Of a stretch of DNA of 5,651 bases, positions 1-5,095 are shown piece by piece (position 1 is the stretch's first letter; every line of letters begins with the position of its first letter). A program made the translations under genes and the position numbers. The stretch is from Anaerolineales bacterium. GTDB taxonomy: Bacteria; Chloroflexota; Anaerolineae; Anaerolineales; UBA4823. A model generated the notes under the pieces. The model had not been told where the DNA came from. It made no database searches and saw nothing but the letters and a program-made list of their open reading frames with translations. The stretch spans positions 1 through 5,651 of the forward strand of contig JAQUAE010000143.1 in NCBI GenBank assembly GCA_028687395.1, given 5' to 3'.

Positions 1-1456
1 CATCCACGCGCCCCTGCTCGGCCAGACTGCGCGCCCCGCTCACCGCATCCTGCACATCGTAGATGCCCCAATTGCCGCGCAGCTGGTTGCGGTATTCCCG
101 CCCGTAACCCGTACTGCCGCGGTAATTGACCTCCAATACGGCGTAGCCCCGCGTGGCGAAGAATTGGGCGCGCAGGTTGAAGCCCTGGCGCACCTGGCTG
201 GTCGGCCCGCCATGGATGTTCACCAACAGCGGCGGCTTGCCCACCCCCTCGAAGCGGGGATTGTGGGGCGGAAAGTATAAGCCATAGGCGGTCTCCCCAT
301 CCATACCCGGCCAAGCAAGCGGCGCGGGTTGGGAATAAGCTTCCGCGGGCAGCTCTTCCGAAGTCGCACGTCGCCATATGCGCTCGCCGCCGGAACTCTG
401 CAGGGTGATCAGGCGCGGCGGCGTCTGCCCGCCAGAAGCCAGCAGGCCAATACCCTCTGCCTGCCTGCCGGGTGTGAGCCCGATAGCGATCTGCTCCAGG
501 TTGGCGTAGGCTTCGGGGACGCGAAGCTGCTCCTCGCGCCGCGTGGCCAGGTCCACCTGCCACAGGCTCACCTGTCCCTTATGGTTACGCAGGAAGATCA
601 CCCGGGTGCCATCCAGGCCGAATTGATAGGTGCGCATTCCCTGGACCCAGGCCGGTTGGGCGTGTTCGGCAGGTGCGTCAGTCAACCTGGCGACCTCGCC
701 GCTGGCCAGGTCGTGCAGGTAAATTTGCCACCAACCGCTTTCATCCGAGACGTACGCCAGGTAGCGCCCATCCGGCGAGAACTGGGGTTGGAAGGCGGAG
801 GTTTCATCCCCGCCGGCGAGGGCGCGCGCCCCGGCTAGCTGTGGGGGACCGCCCGGCGGAGCGCTGAACTCCCCCAGGTGTATCCAGGTGCCATCCCACG
901 GCATGTTGGGGTGATTCCATTCCACCCAGGCCAGGCTGCGGCCGTCCGGCGACCAGGCAGGTTGCATGTAGAAATCGGCGCCGGCAGCCACTTGCTGCGG
1001 CCAGCCCTTGCCTTGCGCATCGACGATGGCCAGGCAATCCCGACCTTCGTAGGAGTGGACGTAGACCAGCCAGCGCCCATCCGGGGAGAGGGCTGGCGAG
1101 GCGCAGCGCCCGAAAGCCGGTGTGAGCGGGCGCGGGCTGCCAGCGCGCAAGGGCTGGGCGTAAATGCGCCCGGATTCAGCCTCGACGAAGTAAGCGTTTC
1201 CCGCGCCCAGACAAAAATCCCCGCCGCCATAACCCAAGCGCGCTTTGACGGAAAGCTCGCTGTTCAGGTCACGCGGCGCCTGCTCATCCGTCCCCTGGAG
1301 CACCAGAACGCTGCGATCGGCGCGGCGCTCCAACCAGGCCAGCTCCCCCTGGGGCGTCAACGCCAGGTCAGCCAGCGTGACGCCGCGCGACATGCTCCGC
1401 GGGGTAATGGGGCTATCCCACAAACCGTACTGGCGACGCACCTTGGGTGTACTCAT
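1..1456 (-). CDS. S9-family (prolyl oligopeptidase-type) peptidase, C-terminal part cut by window edge
   Basis: This is the first 485 codons of a serine peptidase of the S9 family (acylaminoacyl-peptidase or dipeptidyl-peptidase type), which cleaves short peptides. The N-terminal part is a TolB/WD40-like beta-propeller, seen as repeated SPDGR blades with the Asp at about residues 126, 171 and 229. The alpha/beta-hydrolase domain then begins: NIHGGPTSQ with HGGP at 415-418, NYRGSTGYG at 444-452, and NWGIYDVQDA from 462. These are standard landmarks before the nucleophile. The catalytic GxSxGG serine and the Asp and His of the triad lie beyond base 1, so activity cannot be judged. Family members are usually 600-700 aa, so roughly a quarter is missing. 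The ATG at 1456 is chosen because AGGAGG lies 6 nt upstream; the ATG at 1460 is in another frame. No signal peptide is seen, so it is probably cytoplasmic. It is the last visible gene of the minus-strand run, 22 nt after rnhB. Confidence 0.93.
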   Translation of the reverse strand, partial: MSTPKVRRQYGLWDSPITPRSMSRGVTLADLALTPQGELAWLERRADRSVLVLQGTDEQAPRDLNSELSVKARLGYGGGDFCLGAGNAYFVEAESGRIYAQPLRAGSPRPLTPAFGRCASPALSPDGRWLVYVHSYEGRDCLAIVDAQGKGWPQQVAAGADFYMQPAWSPDGRSLAWVEWNHPNMPWDGTWIHLGEFSAPPGGPPQLAGARALAGGDETSAFQPQFSPDGRYLAYVSDESGWWQIYLHDLASGEVARLTDAPAEHAQPAWVQGMRTYQFGLDGTRVIFLRNHKGQVSLWQVDLATRREEQLRVPEAYANLEQIAIGLTPGRQAEGIGLLASGGQTPPRLITLQSSGGERIWRRATSEELPAEAYSQPAPLAWPGMDGETAYGLYFPPHNPRFEGVGKPPLLVNIHGGPTSQVRQGFNLRAQFFATRGYAVLEVNYRGSTGYGREYRNQLRGNWGIYDVQDAVSGARSLAEQGRVD

Positions 1457-1462
1457 TCATAG

Positions 1463-1468
1463 CCTCCT
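1463..1468 (-). promoter_or_regulatory. Shine-Dalgarno of the S9 peptidase gene
   Basis: A perfect AGGAGG (minus strand) lies 6 nt before the ATG at 1456 and only 2 nt before the out-of-frame ATG at 1460. It fixes the start of the peptidase. It fills much of the 22-nt gap after the rnhB stop codon, leaving no room for a separate promoter there. Confidence 0.85.
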
Positions 1469-1478
1469 GGAGAGAGAG

Positions 1479-2147
1479 TTACGGCTTGAGCGCATCGGTA
1501 TCACGCCCGCTGTTAAGCGGGGCGAAACTGCGCCGGTGGCACGGGCAGGGCCCACGCAGGTCGAGAGCGGCGCGGTGCTGCGCAGTGCCGTACCCCTTAT
1601 GGCGGGCGAACCCGTAACCGGGGTATTGCGCGTCCATCTGGCACAGGGCGGCGTCCCGGCCGGTCTTGGCCAGGATGGAGGCCGCGGCAATGCTCAGCGA
1701 GCGCTGGTCGCCTTTGACCAGCGCGGTCTGGGGCAAGGGCGCCTCAGGTAGCAGGACGAAATCGATCAAAAGGTGCTGCACTTCGCTCTGCAGCCCCTGC
1801 AGGGCGCGCTGCATCGCCAGGCGGGTGGCTGGCAGGATGCCGAGCTGGTCGATCTCCTCGTTGCTGGCCGCGCCGATCGCCCAGGCGGTAGCCAGTTGCT
1901 TGATGCGCTCCGCCCATGCAGCGCGCGAAGTGGGCGTCATTTGTTTGGAATCACGCACGCCCAGCAGCCGCCCGGCCAGCGCGGGTCTGGGTGGGAAGAT
2001 CACCGCCGCGGCGACGACTGGGCCAGCCAGCGCACCGCGGCCGGCCTCATCCAGCCCCGCCACGCTGCGCACCTTCCCTTCCCACAGGCAGGACTCGTAA
2101 TAGAAATCAGGCTGGGTCGGGACGTAGCTTGCCAGCGGGTCAGGCAT
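1479..2147 (-). CDS. rnhB: Ribonuclease HII
   Basis: RNase HII cuts the RNA strand of RNA/DNA hybrids and nicks 5' of single ribonucleotides embedded in DNA, starting ribonucleotide excision repair in the cytoplasm. The 222-aa protein is close to the usual 200-230. All four metal-binding acids can be placed: D33 and E34 in GLDEAGRGALAGPV, D129 in LLIDF, and D147 in VKGDQRS, with the last two 18 residues apart as in the E. coli enzyme. SIAAASILAKTGRD (152-165), YGFARHKGYG and HRRSFAP are further family signatures. Position 130, after D129, is Phe where many family members have Gly (IDG). A roughly 30-residue N-terminal extension precedes the catalytic core. The ATG at 2147 overlaps the end of the glycosyltransferase gene by 8 nt, with GGAG 4 nt upstream inside that gene, so translation is probably coupled. 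It ends 22 nt before the S9 peptidase. Confidence 0.96.
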   Translation of the reverse strand: MPDPLASYVPTQPDFYYESCLWEGKVRSVAGLDEAGRGALAGPVVAAAVIFPPRPALAGRLLGVRDSKQMTPTSRAAWAERIKQLATAWAIGAASNEEIDQLGILPATRLAMQRALQGLQSEVQHLLIDFVLLPEAPLPQTALVKGDQRSLSIAAASILAKTGRDAALCQMDAQYPGYGFARHKGYGTAQHRAALDLRGPCPCHRRSFAPLNSGRDTDALKP

Positions 2148-2877
2148 GTCGCTCCAGGGAATATGCGCCGGTCAGGTAGTTATAGCGGATGCGCAGGATG
2201 TCCAGCGCCATGTGCACCGAGTCGGGCACCACGCGCACTTTGCTATCTGGATTGAAATACCAGGGGATGGGCAACTCGAGGATGCTATAGCCCAGCTTCC
2301 TGGCAATGAAAAGGATCTCAACATCGAAGGACCAACCGCAGAGGGTTTGGCGCCCGAAGAGCTGTTCAGCGACCCGGCCGCGAAAGCACTTGAAGCCGCA
2401 CTGGGTATCGTGCAAGCCCGGCAACGCCATGAGGCGAATCAGGAGGTTGAAGGCGCGCCCGACAAGGTGGCGGTGCGCCGGTTCGTTGTAGCGCACCGCG
2501 CCCGGGGCCTCGCGGGAGGCAATGGCGACGTCGTAAGCGTCCAGTGCAGGTGGTAAAAAGCGGCTGAGCTGGTCGACCGGCATGGAAAAATCGACATCGC
2601 ACATGAAGCGGTGCTCGCCGCGCGCCGCAAGCATGCCCCGCCTTACCGCCAGCCCCTTGCCGCGCCGCGCCTCGTGGCAGACGCTGATCTGCGGGTATAG
2701 GCGGGAGTATTCCTGGGCCAGCGCCAGCGTGCGGTCGCGGCTGCCATTTTCCACGACCAGCACCTCGGAGGCGTAGGGTTGTGCATCCAAGAACGCCAAG
2801 AGCGCGTCCAGCGCGCTGGGCAGGCGACTTTCCTCGTCATGCGCCGGCAGGATGATAGACAGGAAGGGTAATGACAA
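2140..2877 (-). CDS. Family 2 glycosyltransferase, dolichyl-phosphate beta-glucosyltransferase (ALG5)-like
   Basis: A GT2-family, GT-A fold transferase. The 245-aa sequence follows the ALG5/DPM-like subfamily, which moves a sugar from a nucleotide-sugar to a polyprenyl phosphate at the membrane; the exact sugar and lipid cannot be read here. Motifs in order: SIILPAHDEESRLP (7-20, nucleotide binding), VVENGSRDRT (41-50), RRGKGLAVRRGML (71-83), the DxD metal site D94-V-D96, ASRE (120-123), HDTQCGFKCF (156-165) and GWSFDVEIL (from 181). The DTQCGFK and FDVE blocks are typical of the ALG5 group. There is no C-terminal membrane domain of the GtrB type, so membrane contact would be peripheral. The start is TTG at 2877, with GGGGAG 9 nt upstream; the only upstream in-frame stretch runs back to the TGA of the preceding gene. 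The gap to that gene is 21 nt, and its own end overlaps rnhB by 8 nt. Confidence 0.88.
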   Translation of the reverse strand: MSLPFLSIILPAHDEESRLPSALDALLAFLDAQPYASEVLVVENGSRDRTLALAQEYSRLYPQISVCHEARRGKGLAVRRGMLAARGEHRFMCDVDFSMPVDQLSRFLPPALDAYDVAIASREAPGAVRYNEPAHRHLVGRAFNLLIRLMALPGLHDTQCGFKCFRGRVAEQLFGRQTLCGWSFDVEILFIARKLGYSILELPIPWYFNPDSKVRVVPDSVHMALDILRIRYNYLTGAYSLERHA

Positions 2878-2886
2878 GCGAACCTG

Positions 2887-2892
2887 CTCCCC
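2887..2892 (-). promoter_or_regulatory. Shine-Dalgarno for the TTG start of the glycosyltransferase
   Basis: GGGGAG on the minus strand lies 9 nt before the TTG at 2877, inside the 21-nt gap after the NERD-like gene. The frame contains no ATG or GTG upstream of the first GT2 motif, so this site supports TTG as the start codon. Confidence 0.6.
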
Positions 2893-2898
2893 GGCGCC

Positions 2899-3726
2899 TC
2901 ACTTGAGCACCAGAACGATGATGAGGAAGGCAACCAGGATCACGATGTTGACCAGCGCCAGGCAGCCCAGGGCTAACATCTGCCGCGAGGAGAACGGCGC
3001 CTTGTTCAGTGTGCTGGCAATTTTATCGTCGCGTGGCGGGCGGACAGGTTTTATCACCGCCGGTTTGGCCTGTTCCTCTTTCATGGAGAAGGTATCCTCG
3101 ATCAACGCCTCCTCACCACCAGCAAGGATGGCTGACCGGATGGGTATGAGCGCCTCGACGATGGCTTGTACCTGTTCCTTGCCCATGATCAGCGCGCCCT
3201 GCAAAAGGCTGGCGGCGAAGCGATCCAGCCCATCCTGCCGGAAGATACGCGCGTTGGGGCGGTTGAGCTCCACGTGCGCGCCTGGATCCATCAGGAAGAG
3301 AACCGGTTCGACGACCAGGGTGAGCTTGCCGCGGTTCAGCAGGTAGGTCTCCACGGCGCGCGACATCAGGCTCACCCGGGTGATCAGGTTGGGGCGCACG
3401 GGTTTATAGGACTGGGAACGCTCGTCCAACTGCTCCCAGTTTTCCCCGGCAGCGCGGAACACCCCACGGATGGCGCTGGTGTAAAGCATATATGCACCCG
3501 TCGGGCCAACCAGGACCAGCGGGATGGTCACGTCCACACCGCTCAAGACGACGTTGCGCAGCAGGATGAAGCGGTTATCCAGCAGACGGGACAATGCGCT
3601 CACCAGCATCTCCTCAGCCTGGGCGTCAGGGGAGGGTTTGCCCGGCGCCAGTGCGCCCAGCACTTTTCCCAGCCCACCCGACAAGGGGGATTGCTTTTTG
3701 AAATCCGGATTTTCGATAACCTTCAT
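2899..3726 (-). CDS. NERD-like domain protein with C-terminal membrane anchor, catalytic residues apparently lost
   Basis: A 275-aa protein of uncertain function. Residues about 36-100 resemble the NERD (nuclease-related) domain: a helix containing E38/E39, then LLRNVVLSG (55-63), IPLVLVGPTGAYMLY (68-82) and a Trp at 97. In typical NERD domains the matching positions read IDH and ExK, supplying nuclease residues. Here they read I68-P69-L70 and Y82-T83-S84, so the active site looks dead if the alignment is right. The middle part (about 100-215) is soluble and unrecognised. A Pro/Lys/Arg-rich linker (around 217-230) leads to one very hydrophobic segment at 250-274 ending in Lys, giving a tail-anchored protein with its bulk in the cytoplasm. 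The ATG at 3726 is chosen for AAGGA 7 nt upstream. An in-frame start at 3780 would only add residues encoded inside the neighbouring gene. It begins 4 nt after the phospholipase-like gene stops, implying coupling. Confidence 0.72.
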   Translation of the reverse strand: MKVIENPDFKKQSPLSGGLGKVLGALAPGKPSPDAQAEEMLVSALSRLLDNRFILLRNVVLSGVDVTIPLVLVGPTGAYMLYTSAIRGVFRAAGENWEQLDERSQSYKPVRPNLITRVSLMSRAVETYLLNRGKLTLVVEPVLFLMDPGAHVELNRPNARIFRQDGLDRFAASLLQGALIMGKEQVQAIVEALIPIRSAILAGGEEALIEDTFSMKEEQAKPAVIKPVRPPRDDKIASTLNKAPFSSRQMLALGCLALVNIVILVAFLIIVLVLK

Positions 3727-3730
3727 AGCA

Positions 3731-4537
3731 TCATCCTTCGGCAAAGCTCGATGGCGGCGCAGGCACGCGCAGGCCGCCATTTATGGCATGGCGCAGGTAA
3801 GCTCGAACCAGCCGAGCGCTCTCCATTTCGGCTCGCTGGCGGTAAGCCTCCAAATTCTGGCGCGGCAGGTGGGAGAAGATCTCCCTCTCCATGCGCTCGT
3901 TCGAATCGAGCAGCGCGTAATACTCTTGGGGTGACAGCCCCTGCCGCTCGGCAAAGACCTCCACGGTACGGGTTCGTTCGCCAGGTTGCAATTGCCCGGC
4001 CAAGTCGTCGCGCCAAGCCAGCAGGTATTGATCCTGGACGAACGGCAACCAGCCGCGGGGTGTGGCACCCTGCAGGTCAGAGGCGATGTACCCAGCTAAA
4101 GCAGGCAGGATGTTGCGGTCCAGGTAGGCGCGCAGGACGTTGTGCAGATATAGACGGTGAGGGAAGCTCTCCCAATTGCTGCTTAATCCAAAGGTGGGCG
4201 AGAAGATATCCGACGCCCAGAACCAATCCGCCAGCAGGTGACAGATATAGCCAGCCAGGAATGCCGCCTGCCCTGGGGGAAGGGCATCTGGACGCGCCAG
4301 GCGGGGATAGGCATCGAAGAACTGCGCCCAGGCCGGCTGGCGGTTGCGCTGGACGGGCAAATCGAAGAAATGGGTCACCAGGCGCGGCTGCCCCGAGACG
4401 ACCTGCACGTCGGGCGCCACGTTGCCCAGGAGAAATTCGCCGCGCCGCTGGCGCAGAAAGTCACGCTCTTCCCGGTCGAGCACCTCGTCGGTAAGCAGCG
4501 CTTCAGCCAGGCTCAGGTGATAAAAGGGGGTCGGCAC
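3731..4537 (-). CDS. Zinc-dependent phospholipase C-like protein
   Basis: A 268-aa, mostly helical protein that resembles the zinc-dependent phospholipase C / S1-P1 nuclease-like superfamily. Candidate metal ligands (numbering from GTG 4537): H7 in MPTPFYHL, D43 in FLLGNVAPD, H56 with D59 in THFFD, and H100 and D104 in GYICHLLAD. This spacing of GxxxPD, tHxF and HxxxD matches the family pattern. The classical secreted enzymes hydrolyse phospholipid head groups, but no signal peptide is visible here, so the protein is probably cytoplasmic and its substrate is unknown. The start is taken as GTG 4537, giving the family-like N-terminus MPTPF. A GTG at 4555 in the same frame would add MAYNPS, but it has no Shine-Dalgarno and overlaps the promoter region. 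Neither GTG has a ribosome-binding site; a TATAAT ends 6 nt before 4537, which suggests a leaderless message. It is the likely first gene of the five-gene run. Confidence 0.8.
   Translation of the reverse strand: MPTPFYHLSLAEALLTDEVLDREERDFLRQRRGEFLLGNVAPDVQVVSGQPRLVTHFFDLPVQRNRQPAWAQFFDAYPRLARPDALPPGQAAFLAGYICHLLADWFWASDIFSPTFGLSSNWESFPHRLYLHNVLRAYLDRNILPALAGYIASDLQGATPRGWLPFVQDQYLLAWRDDLAGQLQPGERTRTVEVFAERQGLSPQEYYALLDSNERMEREIFSHLPRQNLEAYRQRAEMESARLVRAYLRHAINGGLRVPAPPSSFAEG
3734..3738 (-). promoter_or_regulatory. Shine-Dalgarno deciding the NERD-like protein start
   Basis: AAGGA on the minus strand lies 7 nt before the ATG at 3726. It overlaps the last codons of the upstream phospholipase-like gene, whose TGA is at 3733-3731. 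It favours 3726 over the longer reading from 3780, which has no comparable site. Confidence 0.7.
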
Positions 4538-4543
4538 ACTGGG

Positions 4544-4572
4544 ATTATAAGCCACTTATCCGGCCGGGATAA
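4544..4572 (-). promoter_or_regulatory. Predicted promoter of the five-gene operon (leaderless start)
   Basis: On the minus strand a perfect TATAAT occupies 4549-4544. With a 17-bp spacer the -35 position (4572-4567) reads TTATCC, a weak 3-of-6 match to TTGACA. Transcription would start 6-8 nt past the -10, at or next to the GTG at 4537. That makes the message leaderless or nearly so, and explains the missing Shine-Dalgarno. The weak -35 and the inverted repeat over it suggest dependence on a regulator. Confidence 0.55.
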
Positions 4573-4573
4573 G
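4555..4573. repeat. Inverted repeat, 7-bp arms, possible operator
   Basis: CTTATCC (4555-4561) and GGATAAG (4567-4573) are perfect inverted arms around a 5-bp GC spacer. The repeat lies between the stop of the 103-aa gene (4584) and the GTG at 4537. It covers the -35 position and most of the spacer of the predicted promoter. No T-run follows on either strand, so a dimeric regulator site fits better than a terminator. No regulator gene is adjacent, so the binding protein is unknown. Confidence 0.45.
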
Positions 4574-4583
4574 GCGAGCAGGA

Positions 4584-4895
4584 TCAGATTAACGGCACGC
4601 CATCCATACGGTCATGCTCGGCATCCCCCTCGCCCACCACCAACGCTTCGGCGCCGGGTTCCCCGGCCAGGCGCACCGGGTGGGTGACCTCGAAGGTGCT
4701 GGCCAACTGCGGGAGGCGCTTCCCCACCACGATTTTCTTCCCCTGCTTCAAGCGGGCGACGACCTCCTGGCGGGATAGCAGGACATGATCGGAGAAGGTG
4801 GGGCCGCGCCGCTCGTACGCCCGTGCCCAGGCAACCTCGCGGGAGGATTTCTGATGCACTGCTTCGATCACCACGTCGAATTTCGCTTTAGCCAT
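4584..4895 (-). CDS. Hypothetical 103-aa protein, conserved-looking, function unknown
   Basis: I cannot assign a function. The ATG at 4895 follows GGAGG by 7 nt, which is a strong start signal. A longer reading back to 5009 would run through the terminator stem and into the tRNA, and is rejected. The protein begins with a lysine-containing beta-strand segment (MAKAKFDVVIEAV), followed by WARAYERRGPTFSDHVLLSR (23-42), a helix with RLKQGKKIVVGKR (48-60) and ASTFEV (65-70), then an acidic, Gly/Ala-rich tail. Mixed alpha/beta content, no Cys, no signal peptide and no membrane segment suggest a small soluble protein. I recall similar short proteins in Anaerolineae genomes, but without a named role. 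It starts 22 nt after the U-run of the tRNA terminator, and I see no good promoter in between. It may therefore depend on read-through from tRNA-Pro or on a promoter I cannot recognise. Confidence 0.75.
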   Translation of the reverse strand: MAKAKFDVVIEAVHQKSSREVAWARAYERRGPTFSDHVLLSRQEVVARLKQGKKIVVGKRLPQLASTFEVTHPVRLAGEPGAEALVVGEGDAEHDRMDGVPLI

Positions 4896-4902
4896 TACGT
4901 TG

Positions 4903-4907
4903 CCTCC
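4903..4907 (-). promoter_or_regulatory. Shine-Dalgarno of the 103-aa protein gene
   Basis: GGAGG on the minus strand, 7 nt before the ATG at 4895. It excludes the longer reading frame that would begin inside the tRNA gene. Confidence 0.8.
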
Positions 4908-4917
4908 ACTGGCGGCT

Positions 4918-4958
4918 AAAACTTGCACGTTGGAAGGCAGTTCATTCCAACGTGCAAG
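4918..4958 (-). terminator. Intrinsic terminator after tRNA-Pro
   Basis: Perfect 14-bp inverted arms (4922-4935 and 4945-4958) enclose a 9-nt loop. On the minus strand the second arm is followed directly by TTTT (4921-4918), the layout of a rho-independent terminator for the tRNA, whose 3' end is 10 nt upstream. The plus strand has no T-run after the stem, so it acts in one direction only. The stem is long, but its U-run is short (four), which may allow some read-through into the 103-aa gene. Confidence 0.85.
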
Positions 4959-4968
4959 CATCGGCCTG

Positions 4969-5042
4969 TCGGGGCGGGCGGACTCGAACCGCCGACCCCC
5001 GCGTCCCAAACGCGGTGCGCTACCGAACTGCGCTACACCCCG
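4969..5042 (-). tRNA. tRNA-Pro (anticodon TGG)
   Basis: The 74-nt gene folds into a full cloverleaf. The acceptor stem is CGGGGTG with CGCCCCG (one G-U pair). The D-stem is GCGC/GCGC, and the anticodon stem CCGCG/CGCGG has loop TTTGGGA, so the anticodon is TGG, reading CCA and, by wobble, other proline codons. The variable loop is GGGTC, the T-stem GGCGG/CCGCC with loop TTCGAGT, and the discriminator base is A. The first pair is C1-G72, a proline tRNA identity feature in bacteria. The 3' CCA is not encoded (CAGG follows), so a CCA-adding enzyme is needed. Promoter and terminator flank it closely, making a compact unit. Confidence 0.97.
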
Positions 5043-5055
5043 TCGTGTGCAGGCG

Positions 5056-5085
5056 AGTATAATGCGTCTTAGCCGTATCAGTCAA
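5056..5085 (-). promoter_or_regulatory. Sigma70-type promoter of tRNA-Pro
   Basis: On the minus strand TTGACT (5085-5080) and TATACT (5061-5056) are separated by 18 bp, each five of six to consensus. Transcription should start near 5049, leaving a 5' leader of about 7 nt before the mature tRNA end at 5042. The bases after the -10 are GC-rich (CGCC), as in many stable-RNA promoters. The -35 overlaps the Shine-Dalgarno of the divergent methyltransferase gene. Confidence 0.8.
5058..5063 (+). promoter_or_regulatory. Candidate -10 box for the methyltransferase, overlapping the tRNA -10
   Basis: A perfect TATAAT on the plus strand lies 38 nt before the proposed ATT start. It shares 5058-5061 with the tRNA -10 box on the other strand. 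No good -35 is visible 16-18 bp upstream (the region lies in the tRNA 5' end). Start near 5070 would give a leader of about 25 nt holding the AAGGAG. Confidence 0.5.
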
Positions 5086-5089
5086 GGAG
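5084..5089 (+). promoter_or_regulatory. Shine-Dalgarno for the methyltransferase
   Basis: AAGGAG ends 6 nt before the ATT at 5096 and only 1 nt before an out-of-frame ATG at 5091. The 6-nt spacing suits ATT; the 1-nt spacing is too short for the ATG. Confidence 0.7.
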
Positions 5090-5095
5090 AATGCC

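Noticed and set aside
878..1462. Plus-strand open frame of 194 codons
   Set aside because: Antisense to the S9 peptidase propeller, which shows repeated SPDGR blades. No Shine-Dalgarno and no recognisable motif.
3727..3780. Longer N-terminus for the NERD-like protein
   Set aside because: It would add 18 Ala/Cys/Arg-rich residues encoded wholly within the end of the upstream gene. AAGGA 7 nt before 3726 supports the shorter form.
3166..4494. Long plus-strand open frame of 442 codons
   Set aside because: It lies antisense to the phospholipase-like and NERD-like genes, both of which have clear family motifs. Its translation is low-complexity Arg/Pro/Gly-rich with no domain pattern, as expected of a GC-rich antisense shadow.
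4555..4573. Inverted repeat considered as an intrinsic terminator of the 103-aa gene
   Set aside because: Arms are only 7 bp and no T-run follows on either strand. Placement over a promoter fits an operator better.
4918..4958. Hairpin considered as an attachment site or mobile-element end beside a tRNA
   Set aside because: No integrase gene, no direct repeat of the tRNA 3' end and no foreign-looking sequence nearby. The T-run makes it a terminator.
4896..5009. Upstream extension of the 103-aa protein to a start inside the tRNA
   Set aside because: The extension is encoded by tRNA and terminator stem sequence, while GGAGG with ideal spacing points to the ATG at 4895.
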